26,064 nucleotides of DNA from positions 1-26,064 of the forward strand of contig URHR01000024.1 of the NCBI GenBank assembly GCA_900547725.1, read 5' to 3'. Source of the stretch: an uncultured Eubacteriales bacterium (GTDB lineage Bacteria > Bacillota > Clostridia > Oscillospirales > CAG-272). The notes beneath the pieces were generated by a model. The model ran no database searches, was not told the DNA's origin, and saw only the letters and a list, made by a program, of their open reading frames with translations. The position numbers and the translations under genes are program-made. This document shows, piece by piece, positions 7,825 to 15,333 of this stretch (within the stretch, counting starts at the first letter, position 1; each line of letters opens with the position of its first letter).

Positions 7825-8884
7825 TGGTAACTTTCTCCGTAACATTTTCATAAGACCGAATCAGGATTCGCATAACTTGTTTTGTTCCGTATTGCTCTTT
7901 AACCTTTTTCAAGTTCCACAAAGACATTTTTTCTCGGATATCGGAATCGTCAAGCTGCATAACAGCAGCTTTCATAGCCGGAATGTCGCCAACCGCCACA
8001 ACGATTCCTCCTTGATCCTCCAGCATTTCGGCATTGGCTCCGACATCGGTCGCAACAGCAGGCAAACCGCGAGCCATGGCTTCCGCTAAAGCCAGTGAGA
8101 ATCCCTCCGTGTGTGACGGAAACAAAAACAAATCCGCAGCATCGAGATCGGAAATAACGGTCTTGTGTTCCTGTACTCCGGCAAACACAATATTATCAGA
8201 ATGCTTCCTTAGGGCTATCTCTTTGCTCACTTCGCCTGCCAATATAAAAGTGATATCGGGAAAATGTTTTGCAACCTCAAAAATTTCCACTGCGCCTTTG
8301 CTTACCGACACCCTGCCTGTAAACATAACATTTCGGATATGTTCACGGATAACTTTGGATGGTGCAATTAAATCCTCATCCACAAAATTCGGAATCTTTG
8401 TACTTTCAACGCCGTACACTTCGCGCAGATACTGTCTGCTGCTTTCACACAACACATATTCCATCTTGCATATTCGCAGGATTCTTTTCAGAAAGTGTCT
8501 TGTGATATAATTTGTATCCCATTTTGGCACATCACAATGAAAATGCAATATAACGGGAATGCCTCTTTTAGCGACCTTACGCGCAATGAAATAATCCCGA
8601 ATAATCCCGAATGCTCCGATACTGGTATTCAAATGCGCAACATCGTAAGAGCCGTGTTTCAGCCTTTCATTGAGTTGTTCTATAATTCCGCGTGTACGAA
8701 AAAATTCGTCTTTTAAGCTTCGCTTTGCAGTCGCGCATACGGCGCGTCTGCCGTTCATGGCAACATTAACCAAATCGCAGGAAAAGTTTTCGATCTCTTT
8801 GCACCCTGTCAAATAATGCTCTGTCCAAACAGCAATCCCGCCGCTCGGATGATCGGCCTTGGCTGAAATCAATAAAACATTCAT
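7811..8884 (-). CDS. Glycosyltransferase, GT4 family
   Basis: A 357-residue retaining glycosyltransferase with GT-B fold. The N-terminal half begins MNVLLISAKADHPSGGIAVW, with the glycine-rich loop common in GT4. The C-terminal half has NVMFTGRVSVSKGAVEIF, a nucleotide-sugar binding block, then SHTEGFSLALAEAMARGLP, a clear E-x7-E motif. It follows the truncated glycosyltransferase remnant by about 50 bases and overlaps the next acyltransferase. Likely cytoplasmic and membrane-associated, extending the lipid-linked repeat unit. Confidence 0.9.
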   Translation of the reverse strand: MNVLLISAKADHPSGGIAVWTEHYLTGCKEIENFSCDLVNVAMNGRRAVCATAKRSLKDEFFRTRGIIEQLNERLKHGSYDVAHLNTSIGAFGIIRDYFIARKVAKRGIPVILHFHCDVPKWDTNYITRHFLKRILRICKMEYVLCESSRQYLREVYGVESTKIPNFVDEDLIAPSKVIREHIRNVMFTGRVSVSKGAVEIFEVAKHFPDITFILAGEVSKEIALRKHSDNIVFAGVQEHKTVISDLDAADLFLFPSHTEGFSLALAEAMARGLPAVATDVGANAEMLEDQGGIVVAVGDIPAMKAAVMQLDDSDIREKMSLWNLKKVKEQYGTKQVMRILIRSYENVTEKVTNDTL

Positions 8885-8933
8885 TGCGCTTTCCCCACAT
8901 CTAAAGTTTGCGTTTTATTCTGTGCACACATAT

Positions 8934-9089
8934 CTATTTAATCTTCCTGCAACGAATCAATGAATTGTATACCTGTTCGTATGCAATTCTGCATTCGTAT
9001 CCGTTTTCCGCAAGTACATCGGCAAGATAGGTGTATATCTGTCCCATGCTGCGAATGCCGCAAACCGAGTTGATTTGGAATACTTTCAT
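8934..9089 (-). pseudogene. Truncated glycosyltransferase remnant (N-terminal 51 residues)
   Basis: Reading from ATG 9089 to TAG at 8934 gives 51 residues starting MKVFQINSVCGIRSMGQI, then LADVLAENGYECRIAYE. This matches the opening of GT4 glycosyltransferases, in which a KVLQINSVCGIGSTG-type loop is followed by a helix and HECxIAYGR. After about residue 39 the match ends and the frame stops; nothing like the rest of a GT-B enzyme follows before the next gene at 8884. The start overlaps the upstream stop as ATGA, and a GGAGG-like site precedes it, so it is probably still translated. I read it as the leftover of an internal deletion. A functional small peptide is less likely. Confidence 0.7.
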
Positions 9090-10264
9090 TTTTCCTCCGT
9101 GCTCAAGGCTTGTTCCAAATGGTCGATAAAAATCTCCTTGGAAAAATGTTGGGCATAGTAGGTTATGGCGTTTTTCGAAAATTCAGCAATGTTGTTATGC
9201 CTTACAAATTCACGCACACATTCTGCCAAGCCCTCGGCATCCTCTGCGCCGCAACAAAAACCGCATTCGGCATCTCGGATGACGGAACTCGCCTCGCCGT
9301 CAATCGCCCCCAGAATCGGCTTTCCCGCCGCCATATAGGACTGCACTTTTCCCGGCAAAGTCATGCTGATAATCGGATCTTTTTTCATGGTGACAAGCAT
9401 TGCATCCGCCAAGGCGTAGTAACGCGGCATTTCCGACATGGGCTGTCTGCCGTAAAAAGTAATTGATCCTCCGCCTTCTTCCACCAAAGCTTTGCAGCCT
9501 TCCAACGCGATACCATCTCCGACAATGTGCCAATGCACTTGGGGAATGTCCTTGCACAAAGCCGCCGCTTTCACAATAGTTTCCACGCTTTGAGCCGTGC
9601 CTATATTTCCGGCAAACATAAGGTCGATGGTATCGTTCGGTATTTTTTTACATACATCGGGAGAAAAAGAAGTTTCGGCATACTGCGAAAGATAATCTGT
9701 ATCGTTTCTGTCGAATTGTTCTTTAAAATAGTTCGAAAATGACTTGGATGATAGCAAAACCAGATCCGACTTACCATAGATACGCTTGGATACTCCATGA
9801 AACCATCGATAAATGATTCCTCTGTTGATACCACCCACGCCAAGACTTGCGGGCCATAGATCAAGGCAATACAAAACCGATTTTTTGTGATGCTTCTTGG
9901 CATACCAAAGTCCCGCTTCCGCCATCATAACCGGAGACAATTGGTAAACGAAAACTACATCATATGAGTCATCGAGCTTTTTGATATATCGCTTGGATTG
10001 ATGTGGAAAACTGTAGTAATTCCAAAATCGATGTATTGCTCCCGTTTTGCGCGGATGAATCCGACAACGATGTACCTTTACCCCATTGAGAACCTCATCC
10101 GTTTTTTGTCCCCGTTCATAGCCGGGATAGATTTCTCCCATCGGGTAATTCGGCGTACCCGTCACAACGGACACCTCATTGCCTCGACGAACCAATTCCT
10201 CGCAGATATCTGCAATGCGAAATGGTTCCGGATAATAGTATTGGCAAATAACAAGAATCTTCAT
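9086..10264 (-). CDS. Glycosyltransferase, GT4 family (WbuB-like)
   Basis: A 392-residue glycosyltransferase beginning MKILVICQYYYPEPFRIAD, the typical opening of WbuB-like enzymes. Further blocks are VVTGTPNYPMGEIYPGY, SVLYCLDLWPASLG, DLMFAGNIGTAQSVET and ISMTLPGKVQSYMAAGKPI. These enzymes commonly add the second sugar to the undecaprenyl-diphospho-monosaccharide made by the preceding phosphoglycosyl transferase, and here it does follow that gene directly. An in-frame extension upstream to 10384 is rejected: it is Arg/Lys-rich antisense of the sugar transferase gene. The ATG at 10264 overlaps the upstream stop as ATGA. Confidence 0.9.
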   Translation of the reverse strand: MKILVICQYYYPEPFRIADICEELVRRGNEVSVVTGTPNYPMGEIYPGYERGQKTDEVLNGVKVHRCRIHPRKTGAIHRFWNYYSFPHQSKRYIKKLDDSYDVVFVYQLSPVMMAEAGLWYAKKHHKKSVLYCLDLWPASLGVGGINRGIIYRWFHGVSKRIYGKSDLVLLSSKSFSNYFKEQFDRNDTDYLSQYAETSFSPDVCKKIPNDTIDLMFAGNIGTAQSVETIVKAAALCKDIPQVHWHIVGDGIALEGCKALVEEGGGSITFYGRQPMSEMPRYYALADAMLVTMKKDPIISMTLPGKVQSYMAAGKPILGAIDGEASSVIRDAECGFCCGAEDAEGLAECVREFVRHNNIAEFSKNAITYYAQHFSKEIFIDHLEQALSTEEK

Positions 10265-10908
10265 TTCAGCATCTTTTTCTTTTCCGCCTTCTCCTTTTCC
10301 GCTTCCTCTCGTTTCAATTCTCCCGTGCCGCCTTCTACGACGCCGTCGTGCTTCAGAACCGAGCGGATCGTTCCGAAGAAGCATTTACAATCGAACGGGA
10401 AGCTCATTCTCTCCACGTACTCACCGTCCAGTCTGGCTTTGACGGGAATTTCCAGTTCGTCCCGTCCGTTGATCTGCGCCCATCCGGTCAGTCCGGGTTT
10501 GACGTCGTTTGCTCCGTATTTGTCTCGCTCCGCGATCAGGTCGTCCTGATTCCACAAAGCCGGGCGAGGACCGATGACGCTCATCTGCCCGGCAAATATA
10601 TTAAAAATCTGCGGCAATTCATCAACAGACGATTTTCTGATAAACCGTTGCCAACGGGTCAGCATGGCTTCCGCATTTTGCAGCTGATGAGTTGGCGTGT
10701 CGTGCGGGGCTGTTACCGGCATGGAACGGAATTTCAGAATGGTAAAAGTTTTTTTATGTATTCCGACCCGCTTCTGTCTGAAAAAAACAGGGCCGGGTGA
10801 ATCGATCCGGATGATGATTGCCACAATCGCCATCGGCAATGCCAGTACCACGATTCCGAGAAAAGACAGGACGATATCAATCAACCGTTTGAAAACGCGC
10901 TTATACAT
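10261..10908 (-). CDS. Undecaprenyl-phosphate sugar phosphotransferase (small monotopic phosphoglycosyl transferase)
   Basis: First gene of the polysaccharide operon. It would transfer a sugar-1-phosphate from a UDP-sugar to undecaprenyl phosphate, starting the repeat unit at the cytoplasmic face. The 215-residue protein has one N-terminal re-entrant hydrophobic helix (LIDIVLSFLGIVVLALP), then DSPGPVFFRQKRVG, the ILKFRSM block, RKSSVDELPQIFNI (the catalytic Asp-Glu pair), SVIGPRPAL and VKPGLTGWAQINGRDEL. All are signatures of the Bac_transf family. Unusually, the last 20 or so residues are almost only Lys and Glu (KREEAEKEKAEKKK). A site resembling GGAAGGGGA precedes the ATG; promoter at 11023-11051. 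Confidence 0.93.
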   Translation of the reverse strand: MYKRVFKRLIDIVLSFLGIVVLALPMAIVAIIIRIDSPGPVFFRQKRVGIHKKTFTILKFRSMPVTAPHDTPTHQLQNAEAMLTRWQRFIRKSSVDELPQIFNIFAGQMSVIGPRPALWNQDDLIAERDKYGANDVKPGLTGWAQINGRDELEIPVKARLDGEYVERMSFPFDCKCFFGTIRSVLKHDGVVEGGTGELKREEAEKEKAEKKKMLK

Positions 10909-11022
10909 GACTCTGATTCCCCTTCCGGTTTTCGGCTTCCATCTTTCTGCATTTGTTTTTTGGATTACATCTGCTCATACGCAACAAAGGAGTTCCATCT
11001 CTATCTACTTCTTTTTTATTGT

Positions 11023-11051
11023 ATAATACCATAAAAGGGTGTATTTGTCAA
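11023..11051 (-). promoter_or_regulatory. Sigma-70-type promoter of the polysaccharide operon
   Basis: On the minus strand a perfect TTGACA (-35, plus-strand positions 11046-11051) and TATTAT (-10, 11023-11028) are separated by exactly 17 bases. Transcription would begin near 11016, giving a leader of about 108 bases before the sugar transferase ATG at 10908. I see no obvious operator in the leader. Confidence 0.85.
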
Positions 11052-11232
11052 GGGCTATCCGGATTTTCGTAATGAAAACCATCGAAATTTGTAATTCTCT
11101 GTTTTGCTTACATACACACGGATCATGTTGCGGTTTCGACAGCCTACGGTCGGTTTCCTGCGTTTTCTGTTCTTTTCTTTCCCTGTGAACAGAGGTCTCC
11201 TTTGAAAAAAACAAAAATTTTTCCCGAACCTC
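11052..11232. other. Intergenic spacer between divergent operons
   Basis: This stretch lies between the two divergent promoters. It includes a small inverted repeat near 11137-11153 (CGACAG...CGGTCG, imperfect) and an A/T-rich run at about 11200-11222 that could act as an UP element for the plus-strand promoter. Short open frames here show no similarity I recognise. Confidence 0.5.
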
Positions 11233-11261
11233 TTGACAAAGCGCACGTCTTATGCTATACT
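11233..11261 (+). promoter_or_regulatory. Sigma-70-type promoter of the haem-type uptake operon
   Basis: A perfect TTGACA at 11233-11238 and TATACT at 11256-11261 are separated by 17 bases. The predicted start near 11268 gives a leader of about 122 bases before the ATG at 11391. The first GTTAG-N6-CTAAC palindrome begins only about five bases beyond the start, a position suited to repression. Confidence 0.87.
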
Positions 11262-11272
11262 ATCAAGGTCGT

Positions 11273-11288
11273 GTTAGTCAAAGCTAAC
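11273..11288. promoter_or_regulatory. Candidate operator palindrome 1 (GTTAG-N6-CTAAC)
   Basis: GTTAG TCAAAG CTAAC is a 16-base inverted repeat just downstream of the predicted transcription start. It has the same half-sites and spacing as the palindrome at 11350-11365. By place and form it may bind a metal-dependent repressor of the DtxR/IdeR/MntR kind, whose sites contain TTAG/CTAA half-sites. The identity of the regulator is inferred only. Confidence 0.55.
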
Positions 11289-11302
11289 CGATTGCAAAAC
11301 AG

Positions 11303-11333
11303 GTGCGTGCGGTTCGGTATTTCCGCGCCGCAC
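11303..11333 (+). promoter_or_regulatory. GC-rich stem-loop in the operon leader
   Basis: GTGCG-T-GCGG (11303-11312) can pair with CCGC-GC-CGCAC (11323-11333) around a 10-base loop. It lies between the two candidate operators. There is no U-run after it, so it is not a standard terminator. It could stabilise the mRNA or form part of a structured leader. Confidence 0.4.
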
Positions 11334-11349
11334 AATTTCAACACTTTTG

Positions 11350-11365
11350 GTTAGTTCCGACTAAC
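11350..11365. promoter_or_regulatory. Candidate operator palindrome 2 (GTTAGT-N4-ACTAAC)
   Basis: GTTAGT TCCG ACTAAC is a perfect 6+6 inverted repeat ending 11 bases before the ribosome site AAGGAG (11377-11382). It shares half-sites and spacing with palindrome 1, whose centre lies 77 bases upstream. In RNA it could also form a small tetraloop hairpin near the ribosome site. Confidence 0.55.
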
Positions 11366-11390
11366 TACATACGAAAAAGGAGAAAAAACA

Positions 11391-12311
11391 ATGAGCAGAC
11401 TTGCAATTTTATGCTTGCCGAACAAGGCTTTGCTCGATGAGGCAGCGGAACGGGTTGCCGTCGGGGCGCTTGCGATGGGGGCACAGCCCGACCGTCCCGA
11501 CGCGGCGGAAGCCTTTGAGCCGTCCATTCTCGCCGGCTACGATGCGGTGGCGTTCGGACTTGGGACGGACTTTGACAAAGAGGCATTCTTATCCCGCTTT
11601 TCCCTTTGCCTTCCCAAACTGAAGGGGAAAAGCATCGGCTTCTTCGGAGAGACGGAGGAAAACGCGGACTTCCTCGGCGCGTTGGTACGGATCGGGGAAG
11701 CGGCGGGTTGCCGGATGCGCCCGAATGCCCCTGAGGAGACGCCTGACGCAATCGGAGCAGCTCTGGTTCGGAAAAAGGAAATCCGTCCCGACCTCGCAGG
11801 CGTGATTCCGATCATTTTTTCCACCATCACAGGCAACGCCTACAAATTGGCGGTTGCGGCGGCGGAGGCGGTTCCCGACCATGTGGGTCCCTACAACATC
11901 CGTTACATCAACGACGAGGTGATCGACAAGTTTGACACCTTTGTTCTCTCCTACTGGTGCAATCACGGGACGGCGGACGATGACACAATCGATCTGATTG
12001 CCCGGATGCGCGGCAAAAAGCTGATTGTCATCGGATCGCTCGGGGTATCGGTTGACACGGCGCACGCCGCCAAGGTTTGCGAAAATGTCGTTGCGCTCGC
12101 CTCGGAGCACAACATTCTGCTCGGTCACTACCTCTGCCGCGGAAGCATCGATTTGCGGCGCACCTTTGCGCGGACGCGGATCCCCGCAGGAGAGAAGGGG
12201 CATCTTTCAATGGAACGGTTTGAGAAGCAGAAGCAATCTCTGGGGCATCCGAATGCCGAAGAACTGGACGGAGCGCGCCGCGCGGTTGCGGAATTTCTCA
12301 AAAAGGCATGA
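11391..12311 (+). CDS. Two-lobed flavodoxin-like protein of a haem-type uptake operon (HmuF-like)
   Basis: A 306-residue protein. The second half is a clear flavodoxin-like domain: VIPIIFSTITGNAYKLA (residues 138-154), with S-T-x-T-G-N as the FMN phosphate loop, then DTFVLSYWCNHGTADDDT (182-199) as a likely isoalloxazine-contacting loop. The first half repeats the same layout (LAILCLPNKALL, YDAVAFGLGTDFDKEA, LKGKSIGFFGET) but lacks the phosphate loop, so it looks like a degenerate copy. Known relatives by context are the flavodoxins beside radical SAM haem-degrading enzymes, for example HmuF of Fusobacterium. I infer electron supply to the radical SAM enzyme at 15330, or flavin-dependent handling of haem. 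AAGGAG lies 8 bases before ATG; the stop overlaps the permease start (ATGA). BilS-like flavodoxins are another comparison. Confidence 0.75.
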   Translation: MSRLAILCLPNKALLDEAAERVAVGALAMGAQPDRPDAAEAFEPSILAGYDAVAFGLGTDFDKEAFLSRFSLCLPKLKGKSIGFFGETEENADFLGALVRIGEAAGCRMRPNAPEETPDAIGAALVRKKEIRPDLAGVIPIIFSTITGNAYKLAVAAAEAVPDHVGPYNIRYINDEVIDKFDTFVLSYWCNHGTADDDTIDLIARMRGKKLIVIGSLGVSVDTAHAAKVCENVVALASEHNILLGHYLCRGSIDLRRTFARTRIPAGEKGHLSMERFEKQKQSLGHPNAEELDGARRAVAEFLKKA

Positions 12312-13360
12312 AGCAGAATTCGGTGAGCTCAAAAGCCGCGCGGGACAGACCCGCTCCCGACGGAATGGTGCGGCGACGGGCATCGCGGCTGATTGTCATT
12401 GCGGTGTTCGGCGCGCTATCGGTTCTTTCGGTATTGGTCTGTACGGGAATCGGAAGCGTGAAAATCTCGATTCCGGATGTGGCGCGGGCGCTGTTCGTGG
12501 ATGACGGAAGCATGGCGCGGCTGTTGGTCTGGAATCTTCGGTTTCCTCGCGTGCTGGTTGGCGGACTGGTTGGGGTTTGTCTCTCGCTTTCGGGTTGCAT
12601 CCTGCAGGGCGTAATGCGCAACACGCTGGCATCGCCCTCCACCATCGGTGTGACGGGCGGCGCAAGCTTTGTGGGGTATCTGACATTGGTCGCCTTTCCC
12701 GCCTATGCGCGTCTGCTTCCGATCGGTTCGATTCTCGGGGCATTCGTCACAACGATGCTGATTTATGCGTTGGCGTATCAGAAGGGGGTATCCCCTGTGA
12801 AAATGATTCTCTCGGGCATGGCGGTCTCGGCGCTGTTCGGCGCGTTCAACGACATCATCAAGACCTTCTTTGCGGAATCGCTCGGCAACGCCTCCGGCTT
12901 TCTGGTCGGCGGGCTGAACGGGGTCGGTTGGGAGAATCTGCGCATGATTCTCCCCTATGCCGCCGTCGGGTGCTTCATCTGCGCCACGCTGCCGTCCCGC
13001 ATGAACATTCTGATGCTCGGGGACGAAACGGCGAACGCGCTCGGGCTTCGGACAGAGCTCTTCCGCTTCCTTCTGATCGCGGTTTCCTCGCTTCTTGCAG
13101 GGGCGGCAATCGCGGTGGCAGGACTGATCAGCTTTGTGGGACTTGTCGTCCCGCACATCGCGCGGCTTCTGGTGGGTTCGGACTACAAGTACCTCTTTCC
13201 CGCTTCGGCTCTGCTCGGCTTCTCTCTGGTCTGCATCTGCGACACGATCGGGCGTGTGATTCTGCCGCCCGGCGAAGTACCCGTGAGCATCATTCTTTCG
13301 TTTATCGGCGCGCCGTTCTTCCTGTATCTGCTGCGCACGAGAGAAGGAAAAAGGGGGTGA
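12308..13360 (+). CDS. BtuC/FecCD-family ABC transporter permease
   Basis: A 350-residue membrane protein of the family that imports iron-siderophores, haem and cobalamin. Signature stretches are LRFPRVLVGGLVGVCLSLSG, LQGVMRNTLASPSTIGVTGG, DETANALGL (the loop that meets the ATPase), ISFVGLVVPHIARLLVG and PGEVPVSIILSFIGAPFF. About ten membrane spans are expected, with the functional unit a dimer. The start overlaps the flavodoxin stop as ATGA. An N-terminal cytoplasmic stretch of about 25 polar residues precedes the first span. Cargo cannot be told from the permease alone. Confidence 0.93.
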   Translation: MKQNSVSSKAARDRPAPDGMVRRRASRLIVIAVFGALSVLSVLVCTGIGSVKISIPDVARALFVDDGSMARLLVWNLRFPRVLVGGLVGVCLSLSGCILQGVMRNTLASPSTIGVTGGASFVGYLTLVAFPAYARLLPIGSILGAFVTTMLIYALAYQKGVSPVKMILSGMAVSALFGAFNDIIKTFFAESLGNASGFLVGGLNGVGWENLRMILPYAAVGCFICATLPSRMNILMLGDETANALGLRTELFRFLLIAVSSLLAGAAIAVAGLISFVGLVVPHIARLLVGSDYKYLFPASALLGFSLVCICDTIGRVILPPGEVPVSIILSFIGAPFFLYLLRTREGKRG

Positions 13361-13364
13361 CGGG

Positions 13365-14156
13365 ATGTATTTCGGATTTCGGGACGTACAGGTCCGATAC
13401 AGCAAAAAGGAAATTCTGCACGGGCTGACTCTGGAGATTCCGCGCGGCAAGGTGGTCACGCTGATCGGGCAGAACGGATGCGGCAAGTCCACCCTGCTCA
13501 AAACCGTCTCCAAAGCGGTAACGCCGAAGGCGGGCGAGGTGGTCTACCGGGACAGGAAGCTTTCCGCCTACCCGCCCAAGCAGCTGGCACAGAAGATCGC
13601 TTACCTTGCGCAGGTGCACGAATCTCCGCCCGACATTGACGTGCGCACGCTCGTTTCCTACGGCAGATTCCCCTACTCCCGTTTTGGGCGCGGGATGACC
13701 GCCGTGGACGGGGAGATCATAGACCGCGCGTTGGCACTCACCGGGCTGACGCATCTGGGCGACCGCATTCTCGCCACACTCTCGGGCGGAGAGCGGCAAC
13801 GCGCATGGATTGCCATGACCATTGCGCAAGAGCCGGAGATTCTCATTCTCGACGAGCCGACAACCTATCTGGACGTCAGCTATCAGGTGGAGGTTCTGGA
13901 ACTGGTGCGGCGGCTCAACCGCGAATTGGGAATTACCATCGTCATGGTTCTGCACGACATCAACCTTGCCGCGCGCTATTCGGACGCGTTGGCGGCAATC
14001 CGCAACGGCATTCTCTTTGCGGCGGGAACGCCCGCGGAAATGGTAACGGAACAGAATCTGCGCGACATTTTTGAGATTGAAGCCGCCGTTTACAAAGACC
14101 CGATTCACGGGTGTCCGTATTTTATTCCGCAAAGGACAACCTTCGGCGTAAAATAA
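13365..14156 (+). CDS. ABC transporter ATP-binding protein (FecE/BtuD/HmuV-like)
   Basis: A 263-residue ATPase driving the importer. It has Walker A GQNGCGKST (35-43), Q-loop near Gln83 (AYLAQVHESP), signature LSGGERQ (139-145), Walker B ILILDEPTTYLD (159-170) and the switch histidine at 197 (VLHDIN). Length matches iron/haem-type importers. It starts four bases after the permease stop with a GGGGG ribosome site just upstream. It would form the 2+2 complex with the permease. Confidence 0.94.
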   Translation: MYFGFRDVQVRYSKKEILHGLTLEIPRGKVVTLIGQNGCGKSTLLKTVSKAVTPKAGEVVYRDRKLSAYPPKQLAQKIAYLAQVHESPPDIDVRTLVSYGRFPYSRFGRGMTAVDGEIIDRALALTGLTHLGDRILATLSGGERQRAWIAMTIAQEPEILILDEPTTYLDVSYQVEVLELVRRLNRELGITIVMVLHDINLAARYSDALAAIRNGILFAAGTPAEMVTEQNLRDIFEIEAAVYKDPIHGCPYFIPQRTTFGVK

Positions 14157-14187
14157 ATTCAAAAACCATGTTTTGGAGGAAACACAA

Positions 14188-15333
14188 ATGAAACGTATTT
14201 TTGCACTGCTTCTCTGTGTCTGCATGCTTGCGGGGGTTCTGACCGCCTGCAAGACAACCGACACCAAAGCCGGGGACACGACCGCCACTCCCACCGGCAC
14301 GAACGCCCCCACCGACGGCACATCGGAATCTGATGGGGACAAAAACGAAGCTCTGAAAGCAAGCCTGAAGGCAGGGTTTCTCAAGGACGCGGACGAAGTG
14401 ACGGTCAACGAGGATTCCGTAACCTTCAGGGACGCGACCTCTGCGGACGGCTCTGCGGTGACCGTGAAGAAGAACCCAGCGAAGGTGATCAATCTGTACG
14501 CTTCCTTCACCACGCTCTGGTATGAGGCGGGCGGATCGGTTCTCGGTTGCATCGGCGGCAACAGCTCGCAGGAACTGTACAAAGAGTATATCGGCAGAGA
14601 CATCACGACCGACGAGGGCATGACGGTTGTTGCCACCAGCTCTTCGGGTAAGAAATGGAATGTGGAAAGCATCGTTGCGCTTCAGCCCGATCTGATTATC
14701 TGCTCCACGGCGATGAGCGGTTATTCCACCATCGAAGGTCCCGCAAAGGCGGCAAACATTCCGGTCATTGCGGTCAGCTACAACGATTTCTCGGACTATC
14801 TGAAATGGTTCAAGGTATTCTGCAATCTTTCGGGTCATGCCGAGCTGTGGGAGAGCATTGCGCTGAAGGCGCTTGACGAGGTTGTGGAGGTTCTTTGCGA
14901 GATTCCCGACGGGAAAGCGCCGACGGTATTCAGTATGTTTGCAAACGCAAGCAAACTGGAAGCCAACACCTCCTCTACGGTAGTTGGCGGAATGGTGACC
15001 GCCATGAAGGCGACGAACATTGTGGACAGCTGGCCGAACACCGAGGGGGCTGACCGTCTGACCATCAATCTGGAGACTGTGTTTGCCGCAAATCCCGATA
15101 TTATTATCATTCAGTGCCACGCGGGAACGGACGCGGCAAAGAAACAGGTTGCCGAAACCTACGGGAACAATGCCGTTTGGAATTCGCTGAACGCCGTGAA
15201 GAACGGGAAGGTATTCTATCTGGAAAAGACGCTCTTCCACAACAAGCCCAACAGCCGCTTCGCCGAGGCTTATCAGGTATTGGCGGAGATTCTGTACCCG
15301 GATGTGGCATTCTCCTTCAAGAGCGCGGAATGA
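14188..15333 (+). CDS. Substrate-binding lipoprotein of the ABC importer
   Basis: A 381-residue precursor. Signal peptide MKRIFALLLCVCMLAGVLTAC ends in a lipobox LTAC with Cys21, so it should be lipid-anchored on the outer face of the membrane. A Thr/Asp/Gly-rich linker follows to about residue 55. The body is a class III binding protein of the BtuF/FecB type: KKNPAKVINLYASFTTLWYEAGG, VESIVALQPDLIICS, IPVIAVSY, ANPDIIIIQCHAG and NSLNAVKNGKVFYLE are matching blocks. Start at 14188 is supported by GGAGG 8 bases upstream; a start at 14173 would add five residues before the signal. A search for haem-ligating residues needs a structure model. Confidence 0.92.
   Translation: MKRIFALLLCVCMLAGVLTACKTTDTKAGDTTATPTGTNAPTDGTSESDGDKNEALKASLKAGFLKDADEVTVNEDSVTFRDATSADGSAVTVKKNPAKVINLYASFTTLWYEAGGSVLGCIGGNSSQELYKEYIGRDITTDEGMTVVATSSSGKKWNVESIVALQPDLIICSTAMSGYSTIEGPAKAANIPVIAVSYNDFSDYLKWFKVFCNLSGHAELWESIALKALDEVVEVLCEIPDGKAPTVFSMFANASKLEANTSSTVVGGMVTAMKATNIVDSWPNTEGADRLTINLETVFAANPDIIIIQCHAGTDAAKKQVAETYGNNAVWNSLNAVKNGKVFYLEKTLFHNKPNSRFAEAYQVLAEILYPDVAFSFKSAE

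Noticed and set aside
10265..10384. N-terminal extension of the WbuB-like glycosyltransferase
   Set aside because: It is a poly-Arg stretch that overlaps the sugar transferase gene; the start MKILVICQYYYPEP at 10264 is the conserved one.
11005..11246. Two short minus-strand frames between the divergent promoters
   Set aside because: Lys/Arg-rich translations overlapping a strong promoter, with no ribosome site or similarity.
12416..13513. 365-residue minus-strand open frame
   Set aside because: Fully antisense to the permease and ATPase genes, which have clear motifs. Arg/Gln/His-rich composition is typical of an antisense shadow in GC-rich DNA.
15114..15329. N-terminal extension of the radical SAM protein
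   Set aside because: The extension lies in the end of the lipoprotein gene and has no family similarity; the ATG at 15330 overlaps the lipoprotein stop as expected for coupling.
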